DNA of 64,000 nt from Duganella aquatilis (GTDB taxonomy: Bacteria > Pseudomonadota > Gammaproteobacteria > Burkholderiales > Burkholderiaceae_D). Below are positions 29,408 through 38,268 of the stretch, piece by piece; the first letter of the stretch is position 1; the number at the start of each line of letters is the position of its first letter. A program made the position numbers and the translations under genes. A model generated the notes under the pieces. That model saw only the letters and a list, made by a program, of their open reading frames with translations, had not been told where the DNA came from and did no database searches. The stretch is taken from contig NZ_WKJL01000008.1 in NCBI RefSeq assembly GCF_009674565.1, positions 62,001-126,000 of the forward strand, read 5' to 3'.

Positions 29408-31270
29408 TTCGTCAGGGGTACTAACGACGCGCAATGCGCCGCGCAGCGCGTTGCATAGGACGATTTCTTCTGCTGCCGCCAGCATCGTGCGGGTTATTAC
29501 CCCTTCGCTGGCGTTCCAGTCCGGATCGTCCAGCAGCACGCCGCGCATTACGCCGGGCAGCACGCCGCTGCTCAGCGGCGGCGTCAGCCAGCGGCCGTCC
29601 ACCCGCACGAACACATTGCTGCGCCCACCCTCCGTCAATTCGCCACGCTCATTGAAGAACAGCGTATCGAACGCCCCCACCGCCTCGGCATCACGCCACG
29701 CCGCATCGTAGCGTTGTCGAATGCTGGTCTTGTGACGCAAGAACAAATCGTCGCTGCTGGTGGCATCCTCGGCCAGCAGCACGCGCACCGGTTCGATCAA
29801 TGGCGACAACGGCGCATGCTGCACCGAAAAGGCGCCGGACGGGTTCAGCGCCAGCCGCAGCCGGTAAGCCGCATGCTGCGGCTCCAGCATGGCGCAAGCG
29901 GTATCCAGATACGCCTCCGCCGCCTTCGCATCCCACGGAAAACCGAAATACGCCGCCGACGCCGCCAGCCGCTGCACATGCCGCTCGCGATGACGCACAC
30001 CGCCACCCGGCGTGGCGCGCATGGTTTCGAAAATGTCGAAGTCGTTTTGCAGGCCGGTGAGGAAGCGCGCCTTCAGTTTGCACTCGGCGTATTCGTCACT
30101 GGCGTTGCTGTCGAAGACGATGCCGGCGCCGACGCCCATTTCGCCACGCCGCACGCCATCCGCACCCTGCGGCTGCAAGGTCAGCGTGCGGATCGGCACC
30201 GACATGCAGAAGTCGCCGACCTTGCCGCGGCTGCCGTCCTTGCGCGGATCGAACCAGCCGATGGCGCCGGTGTAGATGCCGCGCGCATCCGGTTCCAGCT
30301 CGCGGATGATTTCCATGGTGCGGCGTTTCGGCGCGCCGGTGATCGAGCCGCAGGGATACAGCGCGTCGAAGATGTCGGCCAGCGTGGCGTCTTCGCGCAG
30401 CCGCGCGGTGATGGTCGACGTCATCTGCAGCACGCTGGCGTAGCGGTGCACTTCAAACAGCGCCGGCACTTCGACGCTGCCGGTCACCGCCACGCGCGCG
30501 ATGTCGTTGCGCAGCAGGTCGACGATCATCAGGTTCTCGGCGCGGTTCTTCGGATCGGCGGCCAGGTTGGTGGCGCGCAGGATGTTCTCGGCGGTCTGCG
30601 CCGGCGGCGCGGCCGGCGCCGTGCCTTTCATCGGCCGCGCGGTCAGCACGTCATCCTCATGGCGCACGAACAGTTCCGGCGACAGCGACAGCACCGCCGT
30701 GCCGTCGTCCAGCGCGATCAGCGCGCCATAGGGCACCGGCTGGCGGCCGCGCAGCCGCGTGTACAGGGCGTGGATGCCGCCAAACGCGTCAAAACGCAGC
30801 CTGAAGGTGTAATTGACCTGGTAGGTGTCGCCGGCCGCAATATAGTCGTGAATGCGCGCCAGGGCGCCGCTAAACGCTTCCTGATCGATATTGGGATGGA
30901 TGTTGGCGATGCCGGCCGGGCGGTCGATGGGGAAGGAGCGCGCCGCCAGCCAGTCGCCGACTTCGGCCGCCGTCAGCAGCGCGCAGTGCTTGAACAGCAG
31001 GATCTGCGCCAGCGGCGTGGCGCGCGCGCGCGGCGGCGCCTGGTCCGGCGCCCGCGCCAGCAGTTCTTCGCCAAGCTCGTAGCTGCACACGGTCACCGCG
31101 TATTCGCCGCGCGCCAGCGCCGCCTGCATCTGGTCCAGCAGTTGCGGCCACGTTGCGATGTCGTCGCAGCGCAGCGTGCCGGCGTGGCCGGTGTACAGGC
31201 GCGAACGGCTGCCGGTCTGGAGACCTTGCGGGCTGGCGTCGTCCAGCAGGGCGAATACTTCGGTGGTCAT
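29399..31270 (-). CDS. pabB: Aminodeoxychorismate synthase component I fused to aminodeoxychorismate lyase
   Basis: 623-residue two-domain enzyme for p-aminobenzoate (folate). The N-terminal two thirds is the chorismate-utilising PabB domain: LSPELFVRHEDDVLTARPMKG, MIVDLLRNDIARV, the PCGSITGAPKRRTMEII signature. The C-terminal third is a class-IV aminotransferase-fold PabC lyase (FDTLFFNERGELTEGGRSNV, LSSGVLPGVMRG). The fusion supplies two successive steps on one chain; the glutaminase PabA must be encoded elsewhere. Starts 3 bp after the slmA stop, so probably co-transcribed. Confidence 0.93.
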   Translation of the reverse strand: MTTEVFALLDDASPQGLQTGSRSRLYTGHAGTLRCDDIATWPQLLDQMQAALARGEYAVTVCSYELGEELLARAPDQAPPRARATPLAQILLFKHCALLTAAEVGDWLAARSFPIDRPAGIANIHPNIDQEAFSGALARIHDYIAAGDTYQVNYTFRLRFDAFGGIHALYTRLRGRQPVPYGALIALDDGTAVLSLSPELFVRHEDDVLTARPMKGTAPAAPPAQTAENILRATNLAADPKNRAENLMIVDLLRNDIARVAVTGSVEVPALFEVHRYASVLQMTSTITARLREDATLADIFDALYPCGSITGAPKRRTMEIIRELEPDARGIYTGAIGWFDPRKDGSRGKVGDFCMSVPIRTLTLQPQGADGVRRGEMGVGAGIVFDSNASDEYAECKLKARFLTGLQNDFDIFETMRATPGGGVRHRERHVQRLAASAAYFGFPWDAKAAEAYLDTACAMLEPQHAAYRLRLALNPSGAFSVQHAPLSPLIEPVRVLLAEDATSSDDLFLRHKTSIRQRYDAAWRDAEAVGAFDTLFFNERGELTEGGRSNVFVRVDGRWLTPPLSSGVLPGVMRGVLLDDPDWNASEGVITRTMLAAAEEIVLCNALRGALRVVSTPDERV

Positions 31271-31273
31271 GAC

Positions 31274-31849
31274 TTACGATAGCAACAGGGTGATATGCAG
31301 CGCCGCATCCTGCGACGGATTGTTCTTGAAGCCGCTCTTGGCGTAACGGTGCCAGCGGCCGATGACAAAACTGGTCAGCATCGCCGCGCGCGCGGTGGCG
31401 TCGGCTTCGTGCGCCTGGCCTTCGCTGGCGGCCAGACGCAGCGCCTGTTTCAGCGCCAGCTCCACGCGGTCATAGAACTGGTTCATGCGCAGTTGCAGGC
31501 GGTCGTCTTCATTCACCAGCGCCTCGCCGATCAGCACCCGCGTCATGCCGGGATTCTGGCTGGCGAAGTTGAGCAGCATGCCGACAATGTCGCGCGCCTG
31601 CGCCAGGCCGTCGGTCTGGCGGTCGGCGATCTGGTTGATCAGGCCGAAGACGGTTGATTCGATGAACTCGATCAGTCCTTCGAACATCTGCGCCTTGCTG
31701 GCGAAATGCCGGTACAGCGCGGCTTCCGAAAAGGCCAGCTTGCGCGCCAGCGCAGCGGTGGTGATCTTGTCGCCCTTGGGCTGTTCCAGCATCTCCGCCA
31801 GCGCCTGCAGAATCTGCAAACGGCGCTGGCCTGGCGGTGTGCTTGCCAT
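31274..31849 (-). CDS. slmA: Nucleoid occlusion factor SlmA (TetR family)
   Basis: DNA-binding FtsZ antagonist that blocks septation over the nucleoid. The 191 residues have the TetR-type helix-turn-helix (ITTAALARKLAFSEAALYRH, about 29-48) and the SlmA-specific stretch FASKAQMFEGLIEFIESTVF. In related bacteria slmA sits near argB and a HAD nucleotidase, as here. SlmA-binding sites were not searched for. Confidence 0.92.
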   Translation of the reverse strand: MASTPPGQRRLQILQALAEMLEQPKGDKITTAALARKLAFSEAALYRHFASKAQMFEGLIEFIESTVFGLINQIADRQTDGLAQARDIVGMLLNFASQNPGMTRVLIGEALVNEDDRLQLRMNQFYDRVELALKQALRLAASEGQAHEADATARAAMLTSFVIGRWHRYAKSGFKNNPSQDAALHITLLLS

Positions 31850-31878
31850 ATGATCTCGCGGGTTAAATAGTGAGTTGG

Positions 31879-32604
31879 TCAGCGCAACTGGTGCAGGCGT
31901 GACGGCAGGTTTCTGACGGATTTTACTTTGACATCGACGTAAGCGGGGCGAATTAACCTTTTTTGCGGATGGGCCAGGCCGGCCGTGTCGCCAATGGTCA
32001 GGTATTGCGTGACCCAGGCGGTGCGCATCCCCAGCTCGCGCGCGCTGCGCAAATTGGCCAGCGTGTCTTCCACCAGGATGCAGCGGCGCGGCGTCAATTG
32101 GTGGCGGCGCATCAGCTTGCGCAACATCAGCTTGGATGGCTTGGGCCGCATGTGGCGGTGAACCGTCATTGCCTCCACTGCGATGTGGTGCTGGAAGTGG
32201 CGCTGCAAGCCCAGGTGCCGCAGCACCTGCGACGAATAGCGGTGCGGCGCATTGGTCAGCAAAATTTTGCGGCCGGGCAGGCGGCGCAGCAGCTGGCGCA
32301 GGCCGCGTTCGGCGCGGATCATCGCGTTGAGGTCGTCGAAGCGGTGGGTTTCATCGAGAAAGTGCGTGGCCTTGACGCCATGGTGCTTGACCACGCCCAG
32401 CGTGGTGGCGCCGTAGCGTTGCCAGTACATGGTGCGGGTGGCGTTCACCAGCTCTTCGCTGGCGGGCGTGACGCCGTCTCCCAGCAGCCGCGCGAGGTAG
32501 GCGTTCATGCCCGCCATGATCGAGGGGAAGATGGCGTGCGAGGCGTTGTGCAGGGTGTTATCAAGATCAAACAGCCATACGGGTGTGGAGCGGGTAATAT
32601 TCAC
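31879..32604 (-). CDS. HAD-family pyrimidine 5'-nucleotidase
   Basis: 241-residue haloacid-dehalogenase phosphatase. Motif I is WLFDLDNTLHNAS, motif II ILLTNAP, motif III/IV the lysine in RPKPSKLML and CILVEDTLANLR. This is the pyrimidine 5'-nucleotidase subgroup (SDT1/YjjG-like). I prefer the GTG at 32604, with AGAGA upstream; an alternative GTG at 32628 has no ribosome site and abuts the divergent gene. The start is therefore uncertain. Confidence 0.85.
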   Translation of the reverse strand: MNITRSTPVWLFDLDNTLHNASHAIFPSIMAGMNAYLARLLGDGVTPASEELVNATRTMYWQRYGATTLGVVKHHGVKATHFLDETHRFDDLNAMIRAERGLRQLLRRLPGRKILLTNAPHRYSSQVLRHLGLQRHFQHHIAVEAMTVHRHMRPKPSKLMLRKLMRRHQLTPRRCILVEDTLANLRSARELGMRTAWVTQYLTIGDTAGLAHPQKRLIRPAYVDVKVKSVRNLPSRLHQLR

Positions 32605-32630
32605 GTCATCTCTATCAGCAAAGGTCACGA

Positions 32631-33530
32631 ATGCGCCGCCAGATTATAGTGTTGTTCTGCAGTTTGTTCTTGTTTGCCTTCGGTCCGGCCGCGGCGGCGG
32701 AGCAGGGCGCGGCGCCGAACCGCGGCGCGCTGTTCAAGGTGCAGCAGGGCGGGCACACGCTGTACCTGTTCGGCACCATCCACGTCGGCGCCAGGGATTT
32801 CTATCCGCTGGAGCCGCGCCTGGCCGGCCTGCTGAAGAACGCGCCGGCGCTGGCGCTGGAGATCGATCCGCTCGGCGATCCGCAACAGCTGGCGCGCGCG
32901 GTGCAGCAGCACGGCCTGGCCGCCAAGGGCGCGCCGGCATTGGCGCCGGCGTGGCGCCAGCGGCTCGACCGTTTGCTCCAGCAGTACAACATCGAACCGC
33001 AGACGGTGGCGGCGATGAAGCCGTGGCTGCTGGCCAGCCTGCTGACCGTCAGCGAATTTGCCGCGCAGGGTTACGAGGCGTCGCTGGCGGTGGATGCGCA
33101 CCTGTCGAAGCAGGCGCATGACGCCGGCCAGAAAATCGTCGAGCTGGAATCGGCCGACAGCCAGATGGCGCTGTTCGACCAGATGTCGGCGGCCGAGCAG
33201 CTGGTGTTCCTGCAGGAGGCCATCGAAGGCATCGAGGACAAGGAGCAGGCCTACCAGGCGCGCGAGATCGCCGACGCGTGGCGCCATGCCGACGTCAAGG
33301 CGCTGGAGGCGCTGGCGTTGAAGGCGGAGCAGGATCAGACCTTCTCGGGCCGTTTCGTGCAGAAGGTGTTGCTGGAAGGCCGCAATCCAGCGCTGGCCGA
33401 CGGCATGGTCAAACTGATGGCGCGTGAAAACAACAGTGTGGCGGCAATCGGCGTGCTGCATCTGATCGGCAAGACAAGCGTGCCGGAACTGCTGCGCAAA
33501 CGCGGGCTGACGGTGGAACGGATTTACTAA
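32631..33530 (+). CDS. TraB/GumN family protein, exported
   Basis: 299 residues with a signal peptide (RRQIIVLFCSLFLFAFGPAA). The TraB/GumN core has GTIHVGARDFYPL (H51) at the front and AIGVLHLIGKTSVPELL near the end, the paired Gly-x-x-His motifs thought to form a metal-dependent hydrolase site. Substrate unknown. Divergent from the HAD nucleotidase gene with almost no spacer. Confidence 0.88.
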   Translation: MRRQIIVLFCSLFLFAFGPAAAAEQGAAPNRGALFKVQQGGHTLYLFGTIHVGARDFYPLEPRLAGLLKNAPALALEIDPLGDPQQLARAVQQHGLAAKGAPALAPAWRQRLDRLLQQYNIEPQTVAAMKPWLLASLLTVSEFAAQGYEASLAVDAHLSKQAHDAGQKIVELESADSQMALFDQMSAAEQLVFLQEAIEGIEDKEQAYQAREIADAWRHADVKALEALALKAEQDQTFSGRFVQKVLLEGRNPALADGMVKLMARENNSVAAIGVLHLIGKTSVPELLRKRGLTVERIY

Positions 33531-33554
33531 GGGGGAAGGGTACTGCAGGAGAGA

Positions 33555-33630
<76 letters not shown>

Positions 33631-33639
33631 TACAAATGT

Positions 33640-33677
33640 GGCGGTTTCACCGACTTCCGGCGAGACCGCCTTTTTTT
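33640..33677 (+). terminator. Rho-independent terminator near tRNA-Thr
   Basis: GGCGGTTTC and GAGACCGCC (one G-T wobble) enclose a 13-nt loop, followed by seven T on the plus strand. It would end rightward transcripts from the TraB/GumN gene and abuts the argB stop from the other side. Confidence 0.7.
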
Positions 33678-34600
33678 CAGTGAGACCGGATCATAGTGCC
33701 AAATGCCTGCTCGGTCAAGACTTCGAGCAACAAAGAATGCTCAATTCGTCCATCAATGATGTGAACGGTGTTGACGCCGGACTTGGCCGCATCCAGGGCT
33801 GATGAAATTTTAGGCAGCATGCCGCCCGAAATCGTGCCGTCGGCGAACATCTCGTCGATCTCGCGCGCCGACAGGTCGGTCACCAGGTTGCCCTGCTTGT
33901 CCTGCACGCCGGCGATGTTGGTCATCATGATCAGCTTTTCGGCTTTCAGGATTTCCGCGATCTTGCCGGCGACGACGTCGGCGTTGATGTTGTAGGCCTG
34001 GCCGTCCTGGCCGAAACCGATCGGCGAGATGATCGGGATGAAGGCGTCGTCCTGCAGCGCTTTCACAACGGCCGGATTGATCGCTTCGATTTCGCCGACG
34101 AAGCCGATGTCGAGCGTCTGGCCTGGATTGTCCTTGTCGGGCATGGCCATCTTGCGGGCGCGGATCAGGCCGCCGTCCTTGCCGGTCAGGCCGACTGCCT
34201 GGCCGCCGTAGTGATTAATCAACATCACGATGTCCTGCTGCACTTCGCCGCCCAGCACCCACTCCACCACTTCCATGGTTTCTTCGTCGGTAATGCGCAT
34301 GCCTTGCACGAAGGTGCCTTGCTTGCCGATTTTTTTCAGTGCGTTGTCGATCTGCGGACCGCCGCCGTGCACGACGACCGGATTCATGCCCACCAGTTTG
34401 AGCAAAATGACATCGCGCGCGAAGCCGTGTTTCAGGCGTTCGTCGGTCATGGCGTTGCCGCCGTATTTGATGACAATGGTTTTGCCGTGGTAGTTACGGA
34501 TGTAAGGGAGAGCCTCAGCCAAAATCTGCGCCTTGATTTGCGGAGCGACCGCAGTCAAATCGTCATTCATGCCTAAGTTCAAATTGGTCAGTTGGGTCAT
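33677..34600 (-). CDS. argB: Acetylglutamate kinase
   Basis: Second step of arginine biosynthesis, phosphorylating N-acetylglutamate. The 307 residues contain [12 protein letters not shown], the [10 protein letters not shown] loop and the [15 protein letters not shown] segment. The first ten residues ([10 protein letters not shown]) extend beyond many homologues; M11 is an alternative start. The likely promoter is in 34601-34713. Confidence 0.95.
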   Translation of the reverse strand: MTQLTNLNLGMNDDLTAVAPQIKAQILAEALPYIRNYHGKTIVIKYGGNAMTDERLKHGFARDVILLKLVGMNPVVVHGGGPQIDNALKKIGKQGTFVQGMRITDEETMEVVEWVLGGEVQQDIVMLINHYGGQAVGLTGKDGGLIRARKMAMPDKDNPGQTLDIGFVGEIEAINPAVVKALQDDAFIPIISPIGFGQDGQAYNINADVVAGKIAEILKAEKLIMMTNIAGVQDKQGNLVTDLSAREIDEMFADGTISGGMLPKISSALDAAKSGVNTVHIIDGRIEHSLLLEVLTEQAFGTMIRSH

Positions 34601-34713
34601 GGCGAGTCCGGTAGAAAGATTTTGGGCGCAATTTTACAGCCTGTTGGCGCTTCAAGTACGCATTATAGGGCCATCCGGTTGTAATTTCCTGCAAGCTCCA
34701 TTACGCTGAGGCG

Positions 34714-34932
34714 ATGAGTACCTGTTCCCGCTGCGGCACGCAGTTCTCCTGCGCCATGAAGGATGCCGATCCAGCCCTCTCCGACCAGCCATGCTGGTGC
34801 ACCTACCTGCCGCCGTCGGTGCCGGTGCCGTCCGCGCCCGGCGCCAGTTGCTGGTGCCCGGCGTGTCTGAAGCAGCACATCATTGAGCAGTCGCAAACCT
34901 TGCCGGATAAGCCACTCGACAATAGCGCATAA
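34714..34932 (+). CDS. Cysteine-rich CWC family protein
   Basis: 72-residue protein with eight cysteines (4, 7, 13, 27, 29, 46, 48, 51), including the CWC signature in QPCWCTYLP and a second CWC in ASCWCPAC. Likely binds zinc. Function unknown across the family. Confidence 0.85.
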   Translation: MSTCSRCGTQFSCAMKDADPALSDQPCWCTYLPPSVPVPSAPGASCWCPACLKQHIIEQSQTLPDKPLDNSA

Positions 34933-34953
34933 CCCCGGTATGGGAGCGCTCCA

Positions 34954-35391
34954 ATGAACTCCACCTCGCTTGACAATCAAAGTAGCGGTATCCAAGATGG
35001 CCATCTAGTCCGCATCGTGCGGCTGGAGACCAATATGGACAACGTCACCAGCATTCTCGCCTCCTTGCAGCGCACGGAAGAGACGCACCATCAGGAAATG
35101 TTGATGCGTTTCGACGAACTGCGCGATCGCATCGACGACGGCCGCCGCGAAGCACAAGCGCGGCTAGAGCAGGCTCGTCAGGAAGCCCGCATACGTTTAG
35201 AGCAAAGCGAAGCCCGGTACGACCAAGCCAGACAGGCGGCGCTGGTGGCGCGAATGGATCTTCATGATCAGCAAGCCGTGATGCGCGATCAAAATCTGAC
35301 GAACCGCATCGACAAGCTCACCTTCTGGATGGCCGGGCTGATGATCACCAATGTGCTCACCATTGCCGGTCTCATCCTGCGAAAGTTTTAA
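34954..35391 (+). CDS. Coiled-coil protein with C-terminal membrane anchor (unknown)
   Basis: 145 residues, not recognised as a known family. Residues about 45-115 are highly charged and repeat in near-heptads (RREAQARLEQARQEARIRLE), indicating a long coiled coil. A single hydrophobic helix at the C-terminus (FWMAGLMITNVLTIAGLI) would anchor it with the coil in the cytoplasm. It lies 21 bp after the CWC gene; the 3' end abuts the convergent esterase gene exactly. No catalytic motif seen. Confidence 0.7.
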   Translation: MNSTSLDNQSSGIQDGHLVRIVRLETNMDNVTSILASLQRTEETHHQEMLMRFDELRDRIDDGRREAQARLEQARQEARIRLEQSEARYDQARQAALVARMDLHDQQAVMRDQNLTNRIDKLTFWMAGLMITNVLTIAGLILRKF

Positions 35392-36549
35392 TCAGCTCAC
35401 CGTGCGGAAGAAGCGCAGCATTTCGCGGCTGGCGTCCGGGCCTTTGGCGTCGGTGTAGCTGCCGGACGAACTGCCGCCCGACCACGCATGGCCGGCGCCA
35501 TGCACCACCCAGTGTTCGCCCAGCGGCGTGCCATCCGCCGTGGTGTGCGTGGTCTGCGTGTAGCTGTAGCCGTTCGGCACCGCACCCGATTGCACCGACG
35601 GCCGCGCGCCGCGATGGTGATGCAGCCGCTGCGCCATCACCTGCTCGCCGTTGCGTGGATTGACCGTGGTGTCGCTGTCGCCATGGAAGACGATGATCGG
35701 CTGCGAACCATTGCCCGCCTTGGCCGCCTTGTTGACGCCGCGCTTCATGGCCGTCAGCGCCGACGGCAAATCCTGCGCCGACGCAAACGGCAAGCCCGAG
35801 TGCACACCGACCGCCGCAAACAGCTCCGGATACAACGTGCCGACAATCACCGCCATCGCACCGCCGGCCGACAGGCCCGCCACATACACCTGGCGTTCAT
35901 TGACCGGATACGTCTCGATGATCTGCTGCGCGATGCCGGCAATGATGGACGGCTCGCCCTGTCCGCGCTGCTGGTCGATCGCATTGAACCAGTTCCAGCA
36001 CTTGGAGTGATTGGCATTGGCCGGCTGCTCCGGATACACCACGAAACAGCCCATTTCCTCCGCCACCTGATTCATCTGCGTTCCGGCCGCGAAGTCATCC
36101 GGATTCTGCGTGCAGCCGTGCAGCATCACCAGCAGCGGCATGGCCTGGCCGTGGTAGCTCGACGGGATGTACAGCTTGTAGTTGCGCATGCCGGCGTGAT
36201 TGCTGTAGCTGCCGCGGATAAATTGCGCGCCTTCCGGCAACGGCTCCGACGCCGGCGCATGATGCAGCGAACCGAGATCGATGGCGCGGTCCAGATTGGC
36301 CTGTAGATCCAGCTTGATGCCCATGCGGTTCAGCATGTCCTGCGCGAACTCGGCCGGATGCGTGGCCGGATTCGGCGCCTGGGCGCGCGCATGCGCCGCC
36401 TCCTGCTCCGGCGTGGACGGCGCCGCGTTGGGTGGCGGCGGATTAATATCGCGCATGGTCGGTTGTGCGGCCGGGCGATGCAGATGCATGCCCTTGCCGA
36501 GTATTTGCTGCGCAGCTTCGCGCATTTGCGTTAAAAAATTGAGCTTCAT
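35392..36549 (-). CDS. PHB depolymerase family esterase
   Basis: 385-residue alpha/beta hydrolase of the LpqC/PHB-depolymerase family. The oxyanion segment LLVMLHGCTQNPDDFAAGTQ, lipase box GLSAGG, the aspartate in FHGDSDTTV and the histidine in VHGAGHAWSG form a complete catalytic set. It has no clear signal peptide, and the Pro/Ala-rich first 60 residues suggest an intracellular or atypically exported protein. Preceded, 8 bp upstream, by a CopG-type regulator. Confidence 0.88.
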   Translation of the reverse strand: MKLNFLTQMREAAQQILGKGMHLHRPAAQPTMRDINPPPPNAAPSTPEQEAAHARAQAPNPATHPAEFAQDMLNRMGIKLDLQANLDRAIDLGSLHHAPASEPLPEGAQFIRGSYSNHAGMRNYKLYIPSSYHGQAMPLLVMLHGCTQNPDDFAAGTQMNQVAEEMGCFVVYPEQPANANHSKCWNWFNAIDQQRGQGEPSIIAGIAQQIIETYPVNERQVYVAGLSAGGAMAVIVGTLYPELFAAVGVHSGLPFASAQDLPSALTAMKRGVNKAAKAGNGSQPIIVFHGDSDTTVNPRNGEQVMAQRLHHHRGARPSVQSGAVPNGYSYTQTTHTTADGTPLGEHWVVHGAGHAWSGGSSSGSYTDAKGPDASREMLRFFRTVS

Positions 36550-36557
36550 GGCACTCC

Positions 36558-36971
36558 TTAATGGATGCGCGTCGCCAGTGCGGTCTTGAGGACAGCGCTG
36601 GCGTGCAGCGAGCCGAGTACAAAAATGGATTCGATCGTCGCCAGCGCCAGTTCGACCGAAACGTCGCTGGCGATGCTGGCCAGGCCCAGTACCTGGATCT
36701 GCAGCCGCTCGCCCGCCGCCTGGATCGCTTCCAGGTCGGCGCGCGAATAGTGCTGCATGCCCAGTACCAGGCTCTTGCGCGCCACGGTCTGCTTGACCAC
36801 CTCGGCGTGCTGGTTCAGCTGATTGCGGATTGCCGTGCGTATCAGATCGGTACGATTCGAGTAAAACCCTTCCTGTACCAGCAGGTCAATCTGTCCTAAG
36901 TCGATCGGACCGAGATTGATGGTGATCTTTTCTGATTCGGCAGTCTTCAGCTTGATTTCTTGCTTGGCCAC
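36558..36971 (-). CDS. CopG family (ribbon-helix-helix) transcriptional regulator
   Basis: 137-residue regulator. The N-terminal ribbon-helix-helix is EKITINLGPIDLGQIDLLV followed by SNRTDLIRTAIRNQL. A helical C-terminal domain includes YSRADLEAIQAAGERLQIQV. I favour the GTG at 36971 because GGAG lies upstream; an ATG at 36983 is possible. It forms an operon with the PHB-type esterase and has a palindrome immediately upstream that may be its operator. Confidence 0.82.
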   Translation of the reverse strand: MAKQEIKLKTAESEKITINLGPIDLGQIDLLVQEGFYSNRTDLIRTAIRNQLNQHAEVVKQTVARKSLVLGMQHYSRADLEAIQAAGERLQIQVLGLASIASDVSVELALATIESIFVLGSLHASAVLKTALATRIH

Positions 36972-36990
36972 GTATATCTCCATCTATTAG

Positions 36991-37006
36991 CCATCTATAT
37001 GGATGG
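36991..37006. promoter_or_regulatory. Possible operator of the CopG-type regulator
   Basis: CCATCTATATGGATGG has matching ends (CCATC/GATGG) around TATATG, and a partial copy of CATCTAT precedes it at 36981. It lies just upstream of the regulator gene, as expected for ribbon-helix-helix autoregulation, but binding is inferred. Confidence 0.4.
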
Positions 37007-37060
37007 TGAGTCTACGCTTTCAAGCCCCCAAGTCAAGCGGCTTCGCGGCATAATGGCTGC

Positions 37061-37273
37061 ATGAGTGAAGTAAACAACATAAGCGCGCCGCCTGTCCCCT
37101 CCCCTTGTGTCAGTCTGTGCAAGATGGACATGGAGCGGCGCTATTGCATGGGCTGCCTGCGCACCATCGAGGAAATCATCGCCTGGAGCAAGGCCGACGA
37201 CGTCTACAAGCGCGCGGTGTGGGCGGAACTGCCGCTGCGCCGGCAAACCATCCGATTCGACGAGGAAGAATGA
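37061..37273 (+). CDS. DUF1289 family small cysteine protein
   Basis: 70 residues with the DUF1289 cysteine pattern: C16, C20 (SPCVSLC), C29 and C32 (YCMGC), followed by RTIEEIIAWSKADD. Probably a small metal-binding protein; function unknown. The stop overlaps the metallo-hydrolase start (ATGA). Confidence 0.9.
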   Translation: MSEVNNISAPPVPSPCVSLCKMDMERRYCMGCLRTIEEIIAWSKADDVYKRAVWAELPLRRQTIRFDEEE

Positions 37274-38178
37274 ACGCGCTGCCGGATTCGATACAGGTGT
37301 TTGAGCGCGGTTGGCTCTCTTCCAACAACATCGTGCTGCTGGGCCGCCACGACACGGCGATTATCGATACCGGCTACGTCAGCCACGCGCCGCAGACGCT
37401 GGAACTGGTGCGCCACGTGCTGCACGGCCGCCATCTGGACCAGATCCTCAACACCCATTTGCATTCCGACCATTGCGGCGGCAACGCCATCCTGCAGGCG
37501 CATTTCGGCTGCAAGACCTCGATTCCCGTGGCGGAAGCCGACAAGGTGCGCCACTGGGACGTGGAAGCGCTCAGCTTCAAGGCCACCGGTCAGCGCTGCG
37601 ACCGCTTCACCTTTGACGCCACCATCTCGCCCGGCGACGTGCTGCAACTGGCCGACATGGAATGGCAGGCGCTGGCCGCGCCGGGCCACGATCCGCACTC
37701 GCTGATCTTTTACTGTCCGCAAGAGAAGGTGCTGGTATCGGCCGACGCCTTGTGGGAAAACGGCTTCGGCGTCATCTTTCCCGAGCTGGAAGGCGCGTCC
37801 GGCTTTGCCGAAGAGCGCGCCACGCTGGACCTGATCGCCGGGCTGGACGTGCGCGTGGTCATTCCCGGCCACGGCGCGCCGTTCACCGACGTGGCCGGTG
37901 CGCTGGCCCGCGCCCGTTCGCGGCTGGAATACCTGTCGGCCGATCCGGTGCGCAACGCGCAGAACGCGCTGAAGGTGCTGCTCAAGTTCCTGCTGCTGGA
38001 ACGCCAGCGCATCGCGCTGACCGATGTGCCGGTGCTGCTGACCTCGATGCCGGTGTTTGCGGCAGCAAATACCAACTTCCTCAAGCAGTCGCCGGAGGAA
38101 CTCGGCAAATGGGCGGTCAGCCAATTGGTGCGCAGTGCAGCGGCCCATATCGATGGTGAGTACTTACTTAACGACTAA
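37270..38178 (+). CDS. MBL-fold metallo-hydrolase
   Basis: 302 residues. The dinuclear metal motif is THLHSDHCGGN, with further histidines in APGHDPHSLIFY and VIPGHGAPF. The fold is metallo-beta-lactamase, glyoxalase II-like in layout; the substrate is not evident. Start chosen at 37270, coupled to the DUF1289 gene. Confidence 0.9.
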   Translation: MNALPDSIQVFERGWLSSNNIVLLGRHDTAIIDTGYVSHAPQTLELVRHVLHGRHLDQILNTHLHSDHCGGNAILQAHFGCKTSIPVAEADKVRHWDVEALSFKATGQRCDRFTFDATISPGDVLQLADMEWQALAAPGHDPHSLIFYCPQEKVLVSADALWENGFGVIFPELEGASGFAEERATLDLIAGLDVRVVIPGHGAPFTDVAGALARARSRLEYLSADPVRNAQNALKVLLKFLLLERQRIALTDVPVLLTSMPVFAAANTNFLKQSPEELGKWAVSQLVRSAAAHIDGEYLLND

Positions 38179-38226
38179 ATGTAGAGTAATCGCCCTAGTT
38201 TAGGCACGATCGTACTATTTTCGATC

Positions 38227-38232
38227 TATAAT
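38227..38232 (+). promoter_or_regulatory. Candidate -10 box of the nitronate monooxygenase gene
   Basis: A perfect TATAAT lies 36 bp before the ATG at 38269 in an A+T-rich stretch. A -35 match is poor (TTAGGC-like, spacer too long), so only the -10 is supported. Confidence 0.4.
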
Positions 38233-38268
38233 CGTTCGCACCGATCAACTCACGTCAGCGAGTACGCC

